Shown in pieces: positions 1 to 5,217 of a stretch of DNA of 13,382 bases. The notes beneath the pieces were generated by a model. That model did no database searches and was not told the DNA's origin. It saw only the letters and a program-made list of their open reading frames with translations. The stretch covers positions 1-13,382 of the forward strand of contig JBJMIW010000350.1 in assembly GCA_045806665.1 (NCBI GenBank). Reading direction: 5' to 3'. How positions within the stretch are numbered: the first letter of the stretch is position 1; every line of letters begins with the position of its first letter. The stretch comes from Actinoallomurus sp045806665 (GTDB lineage Bacteria > Actinomycetota > Actinomycetes > Streptosporangiales > Streptosporangiaceae). A program made the translations under genes and the position numbers.

Positions 1-251
1 ACAATTCACTGCGCACCCTCGGCCGCTGCCTCGACATCAACGGCAACGGCACCGCGAACGGCACGCAGGTGGAGTTGTGGGACTGCAACGGCGTGGGCGG
101 TCAGGTCTGGCAGCAGCAGGCCGATGGTTCACTGCGCAACCCGCAGTCCGGGCGCTGCCTGGACTCGCCGAGTGGAGCGACCGCGAACGGGACGCGGCTG
201 CAGATCTACGACTGCAACGGTTCCGCGGCACAGAAATTCGCACTGAGTTAG
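1..251 (+). CDS. C-terminal part of a ricin B-type lectin (CBM13) protein
   Basis: The gene enters from outside the window; its reading frame begins at base 3 and ends at TAG 249-251, giving about 82 visible residues. Two beta-trefoil subrepeats are visible. Each has the Gly-Arg-Cys-Leu-Asp start, an Asn-Gly-Thr turn, a Trp/Tyr-Asp-Cys-Asn-Gly core and a Q-x-W-type end (GQVW in the first, AQKF in the second, with Phe replacing Trp). This is the usual C-terminus of secreted actinobacterial glycoside hydrolases or peptidases that carry a sugar-binding module, so the missing N-terminal part probably holds a signal peptide and a catalytic domain. That part cannot be seen. The frame ends 16 bases before a strong hairpin. 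Confidence in the domain is high; the catalytic identity is unknown. Confidence 0.88.
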   Translation, partial: NSLRTLGRCLDINGNGTANGTQVELWDCNGVGGQVWQQQADGSLRNPQSGRCLDSPSGATANGTRLQIYDCNGSAAQKFALS

Positions 252-266
252 GCGACCGTTCCTGCA

Positions 267-295
267 GACTGAGCATGAGTTGGGCATGCTCGGTC
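267..295 (+). terminator. Terminator hairpin after the CBM13 gene
   Basis: An 11-base-pair stem with one G-U wobble (267-277 against 285-295) closes a 7-base loop. It starts 16 bases after the TAG of the lectin gene. No T-run follows, which is common for actinomycete terminators. Confidence 0.6.
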
Positions 296-595
296 GGGCG
301 CTCCGAACGGTGTTGGGCGTCCTGGTTCCCTGCGTTCGCTGCGTGTCCGGGCGGCGCGGATCGTGCACGCGCGAACCGGCCACCGGTCGCCACCGCGGTG
401 CTCTTCCCACGGCGTCCCGGCCACCGCCGGAGCCCTGGTCCGAAGTACAGCACGGTCGTGAGGGAGGCCACGGTCGACGGCGTCTTCGCCCCGGTCGGGC
501 GATGCCAGCTCTGTCGGGGTGGAGAACCGAGATCGGTGCTTCGACGGGCACCGTGCGCGTCGGCCGCCGGAGTCGCCGGAGCGGCCGCTGAAGAC

Positions 596-720
596 GTCAC
601 CGTCCACTGGTCGTCCGCGGAGAAGGAAGGTGTGACGGCGGCGTACAGGCCGAACAACAGTGCCAGCGACAGCAGTGCGGCCGGCAGCCCGCGGCGCGTA
701 CGGCCGTCCACCGCCCTCAC
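596..720 (-). pseudogene. Possible N-terminal membrane-anchor remnant (QcrC-like)
   Basis: On the minus strand a GTG at 720 opens a reading frame with a basic start, a hydrophobic helix and then Gly-Leu-Tyr-Ala-Ala followed by Ser-Ala-Asp-Asp-Gln. The first 40 or so codons mostly end in G or C. The pattern resembles the N-terminal anchor of QcrC, the dihaem cytochrome c subunit of the actinobacterial bc1 complex. After about residue 45 the codon bias fades, no CxxCH haem motif appears, and the frame runs on into the convergent lectin gene. It is therefore at best a head fragment. It could equally be a short exported peptide of another family. The remaining sequence between 296 and 595 shows no convincing gene on either strand. 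Confidence 0.3.
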
Positions 721-825
721 CCCTCCACTCGGCCGGCCGGAGTCAAGGTCCCGTCTGCTGCGCCGACCCTATCCCGAAGTTCGGCGAAGGCACCCGAGGC
801 GCAGGCCGTCGGGACCCCGCGCCCT

Positions 826-1437
826 TCAGAGCATCGTCAGCAGGTGACCGAAGCCGTACGGCGCACGGTAGTGACGGCGCGCCGAGGTCACCACCGGGAG
901 CCGCGGCGTGCGCAGCACCCGCCTGGCCTGCTCCAGCGCCGACACGAGCGCACGGTCCTCTCCCGTCGCGAGCGGCGGGAACCCGCCGACCGCGGCGTAC
1001 GCCGCCGCGCTGAAGCCGAGATTCGCACCGTGGATCGGGAAGTCGGCCGCGTAGTGGCGAGCGTACGCGGCGAGGCGGTGCGGAGGATGGCCGGTCCAGT
1101 CGGCGACCGTAACGGTGCCGACGACGGCTTCCCAGCCACCCGCGGCGTGCCGCAGTTGGGTATCCAGCCAGCCGGGCGGGACCAGTGTGTCGGCGTCGGT
1201 GGTGGCCACCCACGACGCGCCCCGCCGGAGCAGTTCCGCCACGCCGGCCGCCCGCGCGACCCCGACGTTGCGGGCCTCGATCTCGACCACCGCGGCACCG
1301 CGCCGGCGCGCCACCTCGGCCGTACGGTCGGTGCACGCGTCGGCGACGACGACCACCATCACGTCGCCCAGGGCGCGCAGACAGGCGGAGAGCAGTCGCT
1401 CCTCGTTGTGGGCGGGGACGACGACGCCCGCGATCAC
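826..1437 (-). CDS. Family 2 glycosyltransferase (GT-A fold), short form
   Basis: The 203-residue product transfers a sugar from a nucleotide-sugar donor, probably in the cytoplasm or at the inner membrane face. It opens with the GT2 start Val-Val-Val-Pro-Ala-His-Asn-Glu-Glu (residues 5-13), has the nucleotide-binding stretch Ala-Asp-Ala-Cys-Thr-Asp (32-37) and the metal-binding Asp-Ala-Asp (81-83). A later Gly-Glu-Asp fits the general-base region. No membrane helices are visible, unlike NodC or chitin synthases. The GTG start at 1437 shares bases with the TGA of the upstream methyltransferase (GTGA overlap), and the conserved N-terminus begins right there, so longer starts are rejected. It is the last gene of a four-gene overlapping operon. 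Donor and acceptor are unknown. Confidence 0.85.
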   Translation of the reverse strand: MIAGVVVPAHNEERLLSACLRALGDVMVVVVADACTDRTAEVARRRGAAVVEIEARNVGVARAAGVAELLRRGASWVATTDADTLVPPGWLDTQLRHAAGGWEAVVGTVTVADWTGHPPHRLAAYARHYAADFPIHGANLGFSAAAYAAVGGFPPLATGEDRALVSALEQARRVLRTPRLPVVTSARRHYRAPYGFGHLLTML

Positions 1438-2024
1438 GTCGGTCCCTCGGCGGCGGCCACCGAGACGGGAGTGCCGTTGACGTAGATCTCGGCGAGGAAG
1501 TCGGCCTCCCGGTGCTCCGCCAGCAGAGGCAGCCCGGTGTCGCGCAGGGCGGCGTGCACCTCGTCGCCGGACCGCGGGTAGTCGGCGACAGGATGGCGCC
1601 AGTGCACGGCCAGCAGAGTGCCGCCGGGCTTCAGCGACCCGGCGCCCAGCTCGACGACTGTCCGCAGGTCGTCTTCTCCGAAGTAGTAGAGCAGTTCGGA
1701 GAAGACGATGAGGTCGAATCGGCCGGGCGGCCACTCCTTGGGGATCACCCGCTGCTCCACGCTCGTCCCCGGTGACCGCCGCCGTGCCTGCCATACGGCT
1801 TCGGGAGAGACGTCACAGGACAGCAGCCGGTCGCATCGGGGCGCCAAGAGCGCGGTGAGGACGCCGATCGAGCAGCCCGGCTCGAACGCGTCGGTGTACC
1901 GGGGCCGGGGGAGCATCGCCAGGGTCAGCGCGTACTTGCGCTCTTCGTACCAGCGGGTGGTGAAGCCCCACGGGTCGGCGGACGCGGCGTAGACCTTCTC
2001 GAAGTAGTCCGGTCCGAGGGTCAA
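1434..2024 (-). CDS. NodS-type SAM-dependent methyltransferase
   Basis: The 196-residue product should transfer a methyl group from S-adenosylmethionine to a small substrate. The N-terminus carries the family pattern Asp-Tyr-Phe-Glu (6-9) and Asp-Pro-Trp-Gly-Phe (17-21), followed by Trp-Tyr-Glu-Glu-Arg-Lys. SAM motif I is Phe-Glu-Pro-Gly-Cys-Ser-Ile-Gly (47-54), and a post-I region with Cys-Asp-Val-Ser follows. This arrangement is typical of NodS-like N-methyltransferases. A TTG start at 2024 overlaps the TGA of the PIG-L gene as TTGA, with AGGAGG ten bases upstream inside that gene, and homology begins at this point. A longer frame up to 2216 would run inside the deacetylase gene and is rejected. 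Its neighbours, a deacetylase and a glycosyltransferase, suggest an amino-sugar substrate, which is inference. Confidence 0.85.
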   Translation of the reverse strand: MTLGPDYFEKVYAASADPWGFTTRWYEERKYALTLAMLPRPRYTDAFEPGCSIGVLTALLAPRCDRLLSCDVSPEAVWQARRRSPGTSVEQRVIPKEWPPGRFDLIVFSELLYYFGEDDLRTVVELGAGSLKPGGTLLAVHWRHPVADYPRSGDEVHAALRDTGLPLLAEHREADFLAEIYVNGTPVSVAAAEGPT

Positions 2025-2716
2025 CGGAAGAGCACCTCCTGGCGCCGCGCGAAGTGCGCGAGGATGCCCGGCGGCAGGATCGGGTCCGGGCCTTCCAGCT
2101 GGCTCGTGAAGCATCCGATCGCCGCCTGTTTGCGCTCGCCGATCTCGGCCGGCAGCGGCACCTGGACGGCACGCTCCCAGGGCAACCGCGGGTCGCCGGG
2201 CCGGGCCCAGTGCCACGTCCAGATGGGGAACCGGAGCACCTCGATATCGCAGGCCAGGGCGGCGCGTCCCGCGGCCTCATGGTCGGCGTGGACGTCCTTC
2301 TCCCACGGTGCGAGGCAGACGTCGAAGCCGTCGACGAGGTCGGGCAGCAGCCGGGCGAGCTCGCCGTCCCGTACGCCCGTGTCGGGCATCCCCAGGCGTA
2401 CGACCTCGCAGTCGCCGATGTGCTTGAGCGCGGTCTCGGTCTCGGCGACCCGGCGGACCGCGACGTCCTGACCCGGGTGGGACGCCTCGCCGTCCGTGAC
2501 CGCGACCAGCCGGAGCCGCACGCCGTCGTCGGCGAGCAGCGCCATCAGGCCGCCCACCCCGAGCACCTCGTCATCGGGATGAGCGGCGAGGACGACCGCG
2601 TTCCGCCACCGGGACGCGTCGAGGACGGGGAGTTGATCCAGACCGTTCCATGCCCGCCAGGTGTCCTCGGCGGTACCGGGTGCGTCGATCGGGTTCGGGT
2701 CGTCAGGATTCACCAT
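2021..2716 (-). CDS. PIG-L/LmbE-family N-deacetylase
   Basis: The product (231 residues) belongs to the zinc-dependent LmbE-like hydrolases that remove acetyl groups from N-acetylglucosaminyl substrates; MshB and Mca of mycothiol metabolism are relatives. The zinc and catalytic motif Ala-His-Pro-Asp-Asp-Glu lies at 45-50, and the second motif His-Ala-Asp-His-Glu at 143-147. Length is close to the family norm. The ATG at 2716 overlaps the end of the upstream flavoprotein gene by 7 bases; a GTG at 2713 giving a 4-base GTGA overlap is equally possible. It lies between an acyl-CoA dehydrogenase-like gene and a NodS-type methyltransferase. Fused PIG-L/methyltransferase proteins are known in database annotation, which supports a joint function. 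The substrate is not determined, and mycothiol synthesis is not indicated because no other msh gene is present. Confidence 0.9.
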   Translation of the reverse strand: MVNPDDPNPIDAPGTAEDTWRAWNGLDQLPVLDASRWRNAVVLAAHPDDEVLGVGGLMALLADDGVRLRLVAVTDGEASHPGQDVAVRRVAETETALKHIGDCEVVRLGMPDTGVRDGELARLLPDLVDGFDVCLAPWEKDVHADHEAAGRAALACDIEVLRFPIWTWHWARPGDPRLPWERAVQVPLPAEIGERKQAAIGCFTSQLEGPDPILPPGILAHFARRQEVLFR

Positions 2717-3603
2717 TCCTCCCCGGTGACCAGTTCGCCGAGAGCGGCGAGATCGCGTTCGGCGTGATGCTGGCGGATGTAGACCGTCAGGTCGGCGACC
2801 CGCCGGCCGTGCGCCTCGTCATGGGACAGCGGCCCGGCCCCGAGCGCCCGGCCGGTACGGTCGAGGACCTCGGCCGCGACCGCGGCGACCAGGGACCGCA
2901 CCCGCAGTGCGCGTGCGGCCGCCTGCCCCTTGCGATCGAGCGGGTCCGCGTCGATGTCGGCGGCGGCCCGGTCGAGCGCGTCGCGCGCGGACGTCAGCGC
3001 GATCTCCACCGCGCCCAGATGGGCCCGCGCGTGCGGTCCGTCCGCGCCCAGTAGGGGACGGGCGACGGCACGGGCTCCGCCGTACCAGACGGCCGCGACC
3101 CCGATCCCGCCGTGGTGGAAGCCGGGCCGGTCGGTGTAGCCGCCGGGTGGCCCGACCTCCTCGCCCGGGACGTCGTCGAAGCGGACGCTGCGGCTGTCGC
3201 TGGACGCCATCCCGGTCGCCGGCCAGCTGCCCTCGACCGGCTGACCGGGGGTCACGGCGAACAGCCGGTCGCCTGCGGTGACCAACGCCCGGGTGCAGAC
3301 GCGAGCACCCGAGCAGTACGGCTTCACGCCGCGTACCCGGCCGTCCCGAACCTCCAGGCTGGGCGGCTTGGCGGCCCAGACGCCCCAGCGTTCGCCAGGC
3401 CCCGGCTCCGGGCCGCCCAGTTCGGCCAGGATCGCCAGCGCGTCGAAGTGACCCTCGCTCAGCCGGGCCAGAGAGAGATCTTCCTCCGCGAGCCGGGCCA
3501 GCAGGGCCCACCGCTCGCGCGTCGCACCGCCGCCCGGTAGGGGAGGCCGCAGCCCGGCGACCTCGGTGAAGCGGCGTTCGACATGCGCACCCCATGAAGA
3601 CAT
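2710..3603 (-). CDS. Acyl-CoA dehydrogenase-like flavoprotein (short, atypical)
   Basis: The 297-residue product has the overall pattern of the acyl-CoA dehydrogenase superfamily. There is an N-terminal helical part, a central beta domain (about 75-160) and a C-terminal four-helix part ending in a Tyr-Ile-Arg-Gln-His-His-Ala-Glu-Arg-Asp-Leu-Ala pattern. It is roughly 80 residues shorter than ordinary enzymes. The usual C-terminal Tyr-Glu-Gly-Thr segment carrying the catalytic Glu of medium- and short-chain enzymes is not visible, so it may oxidise something other than an acyl-CoA, or have lost activity. ATG 3603 was chosen because it gives the longest frame; no strong ribosome binding site is seen. 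It is the first gene of the overlapping operon. A perfect 10-base palindrome, CTAGCGCTAG, lies 30 bases upstream. Confidence 0.8.
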   Translation of the reverse strand: MSSWGAHVERRFTEVAGLRPPLPGGGATRERWALLARLAEEDLSLARLSEGHFDALAILAELGGPEPGPGERWGVWAAKPPSLEVRDGRVRGVKPYCSGARVCTRALVTAGDRLFAVTPGQPVEGSWPATGMASSDSRSVRFDDVPGEEVGPPGGYTDRPGFHHGGIGVAAVWYGGARAVARPLLGADGPHARAHLGAVEIALTSARDALDRAAADIDADPLDRKGQAAARALRVRSLVAAVAAEVLDRTGRALGAGPLSHDEAHGRRVADLTVYIRQHHAERDLAALGELVTGEEW

Positions 3604-3632
3604 GCGGCGCTTTTACCCACGATCTTGCATTT

Positions 3633-3642
3633 CTAGCGCTAG
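3633..3642. promoter_or_regulatory. Palindrome upstream of the four-gene operon
   Basis: CTAGCGCTAG is a perfect 10-base palindrome in the 88-base gap between the ABM gene and the first operon gene. It could be an operator, but no partner regulator is seen in the window and a palindrome of this size can occur by chance. Confidence 0.2.
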
Positions 3643-3680
3643 CGAGCCGTGACCCACCAGCACTCTCCCGGCGCCCGCGC

Positions 3681-3701
3681 GCCCGAGGCCGTTACTCGGG
3701 C
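3681..3701 (-). terminator. Weak hairpin over the ABM stop codon
   Basis: GCCCGAG (3681-3687) pairs with CTCGGGC (3695-3701) around a 7-base loop that includes the TAA of the monooxygenase gene. It may attenuate transcription between that gene and the four-gene operon. It is short, so read-through is plausible. Confidence 0.3.
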
Positions 3702-4018
3702 ACGGCCATCTCCCCCAGGGCGGACCAGTCGTCCTGGGGCACCTTCGTGTTCACGATTCGCGGGGTCTCAGCGAGGTGCGGCGGCAGGGTCTGCCGCGCC
3801 GTCCTGAAATGGTCCGACTGTACGTGCGCGGCGCCCGCCTCGTCGTCGCGGAAGGCCTCCACCAGTACGTACTCCGTAGGGTCGTCCAGGCTGCGTGACC
3901 AGTCGAACCACAGGCAGCCCGGTTCGGCGCGGGTCGCCTCCGTGAAGTCGCGGGAGATGTCCGGCCACCGATCGGCGTCTTCCGGCCGTACGCGGAACTT
4001 GGCGGTGATGAAGATCAT
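3692..4018 (-). CDS. Antibiotic biosynthesis monooxygenase (ABM) domain protein
   Basis: This is a 108-residue, single-domain dimeric alpha+beta-barrel protein of the ABM/YgiN type. Relatives include cofactor-free quinol monooxygenases and small detoxifying enzymes, probably cytoplasmic. The first strand (Ile-Thr-Ala-Lys-Phe-Arg-Val-Arg), the Glu-Pro-Gly-Cys-Leu turn, and the His-x-x-Ser-x-His-Phe helix motif are all present and typical. The ATG at 4018 is chosen because GAGGGG lies 5 bases upstream and family homology starts there; an ATG at 4051 would add 11 unrelated residues. It lies 88 bases before the acyl-CoA dehydrogenase-like gene on the same strand and could be co-transcribed with it. 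Substrate is unknown. Confidence 0.87.
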   Translation of the reverse strand: MIFITAKFRVRPEDADRWPDISRDFTEATRAEPGCLWFDWSRSLDDPTEYVLVEAFRDDEAGAAHVQSDHFRTARQTLPPHLAETPRIVNTKVPQDDWSALGEMAVPE

Positions 4019-4075
4019 CGTGACCCCTCGGTGCTCGGCCTGTGCGTTCATGTATCGATGCCCACGGGCGCCCGG

Positions 4076-4087
4076 TCCTGATCAGGA
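4076..4087. promoter_or_regulatory. 12-base palindrome upstream of the ABM gene
   Basis: TCCTGATCAGGA is a perfect palindrome about 58 bases upstream of the ABM start, in the spacer shared with the divergent kinase remnant. A binding site for a dimeric regulator is possible; nothing in the sequence names one. Confidence 0.25.
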
Positions 4088-4184
4088 TTGCCGCGCCGGT
4101 CCTCCGCCACCTACGGTCCCCCTGACTCAGTGTCCGGAACCGGGAAGATGGTGGCGATAGGCCGTGCCGGCTGGAGGAGACGGG

Positions 4185-4289
4185 ATGGGGTCAGGTCGTA
4201 CGAGGTTCGGGTCACTGTCTCGCCAGGACCCTCGCCGAATCGGCGGATACGTGCTGCTGGGGCGGCTCGGAACCGGTGCGATGGGCCGA
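4185..4289 (+). pseudogene. Head of a Ser/Thr protein kinase (PknB-like), truncated
   Basis: An ATG at 4185 preceded by GGAGGAG with good spacing opens a frame whose 35 residues match the start of actinobacterial Hanks-type kinases. These are Asp-Pro-Arg-Arg-Ile-Gly-Gly-Tyr followed by the glycine-rich ATP loop Gly-Arg-Leu-Gly-Thr-Gly-Ala-Met-Gly-Arg. Homology stops after that Arg at 4289, where a Val-Tyr-Leu-Gly would be expected. The frame then runs through a terminator stem and antisense to the lectin gene. No invariant Lys, HRD or DFG motif follows in any nearby frame. It is a deletion remnant, although its translation signals are intact, so a short nonsense-tailed peptide could still be made. 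Confidence 0.75.
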
Positions 4290-4295
4290 CCGGCG

Positions 4296-4329
4296 GGCTG
4301 CCGGGCACCGCGAGCGATGCCCGGCAGCC
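4296..4329 (-). terminator. Strong terminator after the secreted lectin gene
   Basis: A perfect 12-base-pair GC-rich stem (4296-4307 with 4318-4329) closes a 10-base loop, downstream of the lectin stop codon. It begins seven bases past the point where kinase homology ends, and would also stop transcription arriving from the plus strand. Confidence 0.75.
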
Positions 4330-4343
4330 GCAGAGGAGAGACC

Positions 4344-4361
4344 GAGGAGCGTCGGCTCCTC
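4344..4361 (-). terminator. Second small hairpin at the lectin stop codon
   Basis: GAGGAGC (4344-4350) pairs with GCTCCTC (4355-4361) around a four-base loop, overlapping the TGA of the lectin gene. With the larger stem at 4296-4329 it forms a tandem terminator. Confidence 0.45.
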
Positions 4362-4887
4362 AGCCGAGCCTCCAGTGCTGTTCGTGCCCGGCGTCGCAGT
4401 CGGACTGGACGGCGGTCGCACCGTTCTGGGACCGGTAACCGGACAGCGTCAGGCACTTGCCGCTGTGCCGGGCGACAATCGAGAAGTAGCCGTCGTCCCG
4501 CTGGACGAGCTTCCACTGCTGATTGTCCCGCGATCCGCAGTCCCACTGGATGACGGCGGAACCGTTGCCGGTGCTGCCGTCGGAGACCGACATGCATTTA
4601 CCGCTGTTGACGGCGAGGACTCGGTAGTACCCGCCGTCGGTCGCGGCGAGGTTCCACTGCTGGTTGGCCTGGGTGCCGCAGGTCCACTGCAGCACGCGGG
4701 CGCCGTTGCCGGTGCTCGCGCCGTCCACTGAGAGGCACAGGTCGCTGTGCCGATTGATGAGGGTGGCGGTGAAGACCGCCCGAGCCGGTGTGTGCGCGGG
4801 GGCGGTGGAGGCGTTCGCCACCCCGATCGCGGCCATGGGCCCGATCAGCGGTACGGCGACTACGGTGATTGCTCGGGGAAATGCCAT
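4360..4887 (-). CDS. Secreted stand-alone ricin B-type lectin
   Basis: The 175-residue product starts with a basic/hydrophobic signal peptide that probably ends after Ala-Asn-Ala near residue 26. The mature part is one complete beta-trefoil of three subrepeats. Each has a Lys/Leu-Cys-Leu/Met-Ser/Thr start, a central Trp/Ser-Asp/Thr-Cys and a Q-x-W end (Asn-Gln-Gln-Trp, Asn-Gln-Gln-Trp, Glu-Gln-His-Trp). No catalytic domain is present, so it is a pure carbohydrate-binding protein, unlike the multidomain enzymes this module is usually attached to. ATG 4887 has AGGAG six bases upstream. Two inverted repeats in the upstream region suggest repressor control, and tandem hairpins follow the stop. 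The sugar ligand cannot be deduced. Confidence 0.88.
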   Translation of the reverse strand: MAFPRAITVVAVPLIGPMAAIGVANASTAPAHTPARAVFTATLINRHSDLCLSVDGASTGNGARVLQWTCGTQANQQWNLAATDGGYYRVLAVNSGKCMSVSDGSTGNGSAVIQWDCGSRDNQQWKLVQRDDGYFSIVARHSGKCLTLSGYRSQNGATAVQSDCDAGHEQHWRLG

Positions 4888-4927
4888 CGCGACTCCTAGG
4901 GAGATGCTGTGGCGGAAACCGTCGCCT

Positions 4928-4948
4928 ACTTAGTGCCCGCAACTAAGT
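4928..4948. promoter_or_regulatory. Inverted repeat 41 bases upstream of the lectin start
   Basis: Seven-base perfect arms ACTTAGT and ACTAAGT flank a seven-base spacer. The A/T-rich arms stand out in GC-rich surroundings, and the spacing fits a MarR-like dimer site. It lies where the core promoter of the lectin gene is expected, so binding would repress. The regulator family is inferred only from site shape. Confidence 0.5.
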
Positions 4949-4960
4949 TTGACCATGCGT

Positions 4961-4987
4961 AACGATACGATCACGCGGCGTATCGTT
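4961..4987. promoter_or_regulatory. Inverted repeat upstream of the lectin gene
   Basis: Nine-base perfect arms AACGATACG and CGTATCGTT flank a nine-base spacer. An 18-base-pair perfect match is very unlikely by chance. It lies 12 bases beyond the 4928-4948 repeat and has the size of a TetR- or LacI-family operator. It could serve the lectin gene or a promoter now lost with the truncated gene at 5003-5150. Confidence 0.55.
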
Positions 4988-5002
4988 GGCGCTGTTCGGC
5001 GC

Positions 5003-5150
5003 TCAGCCGAGCAGCTCCAGCTCCAAGTCGCAGGCGTGTGCGTGTCGGTGGACGACGGAGACGTGCAGGAGCGGGAAGGCGAAGAGCGCCCCGAAGTTGA
5101 CCGGCGACGACAGCAGATCGACCTGCCCGACGAAGGTCAGGCCGGCGCCC
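5003..5150 (-). pseudogene. Orphan C-terminal gene tail, family not recognised
   Basis: On the minus strand about 49 codons ending at TGA 5003-5005 show nearly exclusive G/C third positions. They encode a coherent hydrophobic/beta-like stretch (Thr-Phe-Val-Gly-Gln-Val-Asp-Leu, then Phe-Ala-Phe-Pro-Leu-Leu-His-Val, ending Leu-Glu-Leu-Glu-Leu-Leu-Gly). The other frames here are Arg/Ser-rich nonsense. Upstream the frame runs into the terminator of the GH3 gene, with no start codon and ribosome binding site close by. It reads as the surviving 3' end of a deleted gene. I do not recognise the family. Confidence 0.4.
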
Positions 5151-5175
5151 TTCGGTCGTGCCGGTCGGAGCCGAC

Positions 5176-5209
5176 GGCGGGGCGTGCGGCCGGTCCGCGA
5201 CGCCCCGCC
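5176..5209 (-). terminator. Terminator of the GH3 gene
   Basis: A perfect ten-base-pair stem (5176-5185 with 5200-5209) continues, after one unpaired base, into a four-base-pair GCGG/CCGC stem with a five-base loop. It begins nine bases after the TGA of the GH3 gene. Confidence 0.75.
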
Positions 5210-5217
5210 CGCCGGTG

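Noticed and set aside
743..1336. Long minus-strand frame overlapping the glycosyltransferase
   Set aside because: Arg/Gly/Pro-rich product with no domain; it is an out-of-frame shadow of the GT2 gene.
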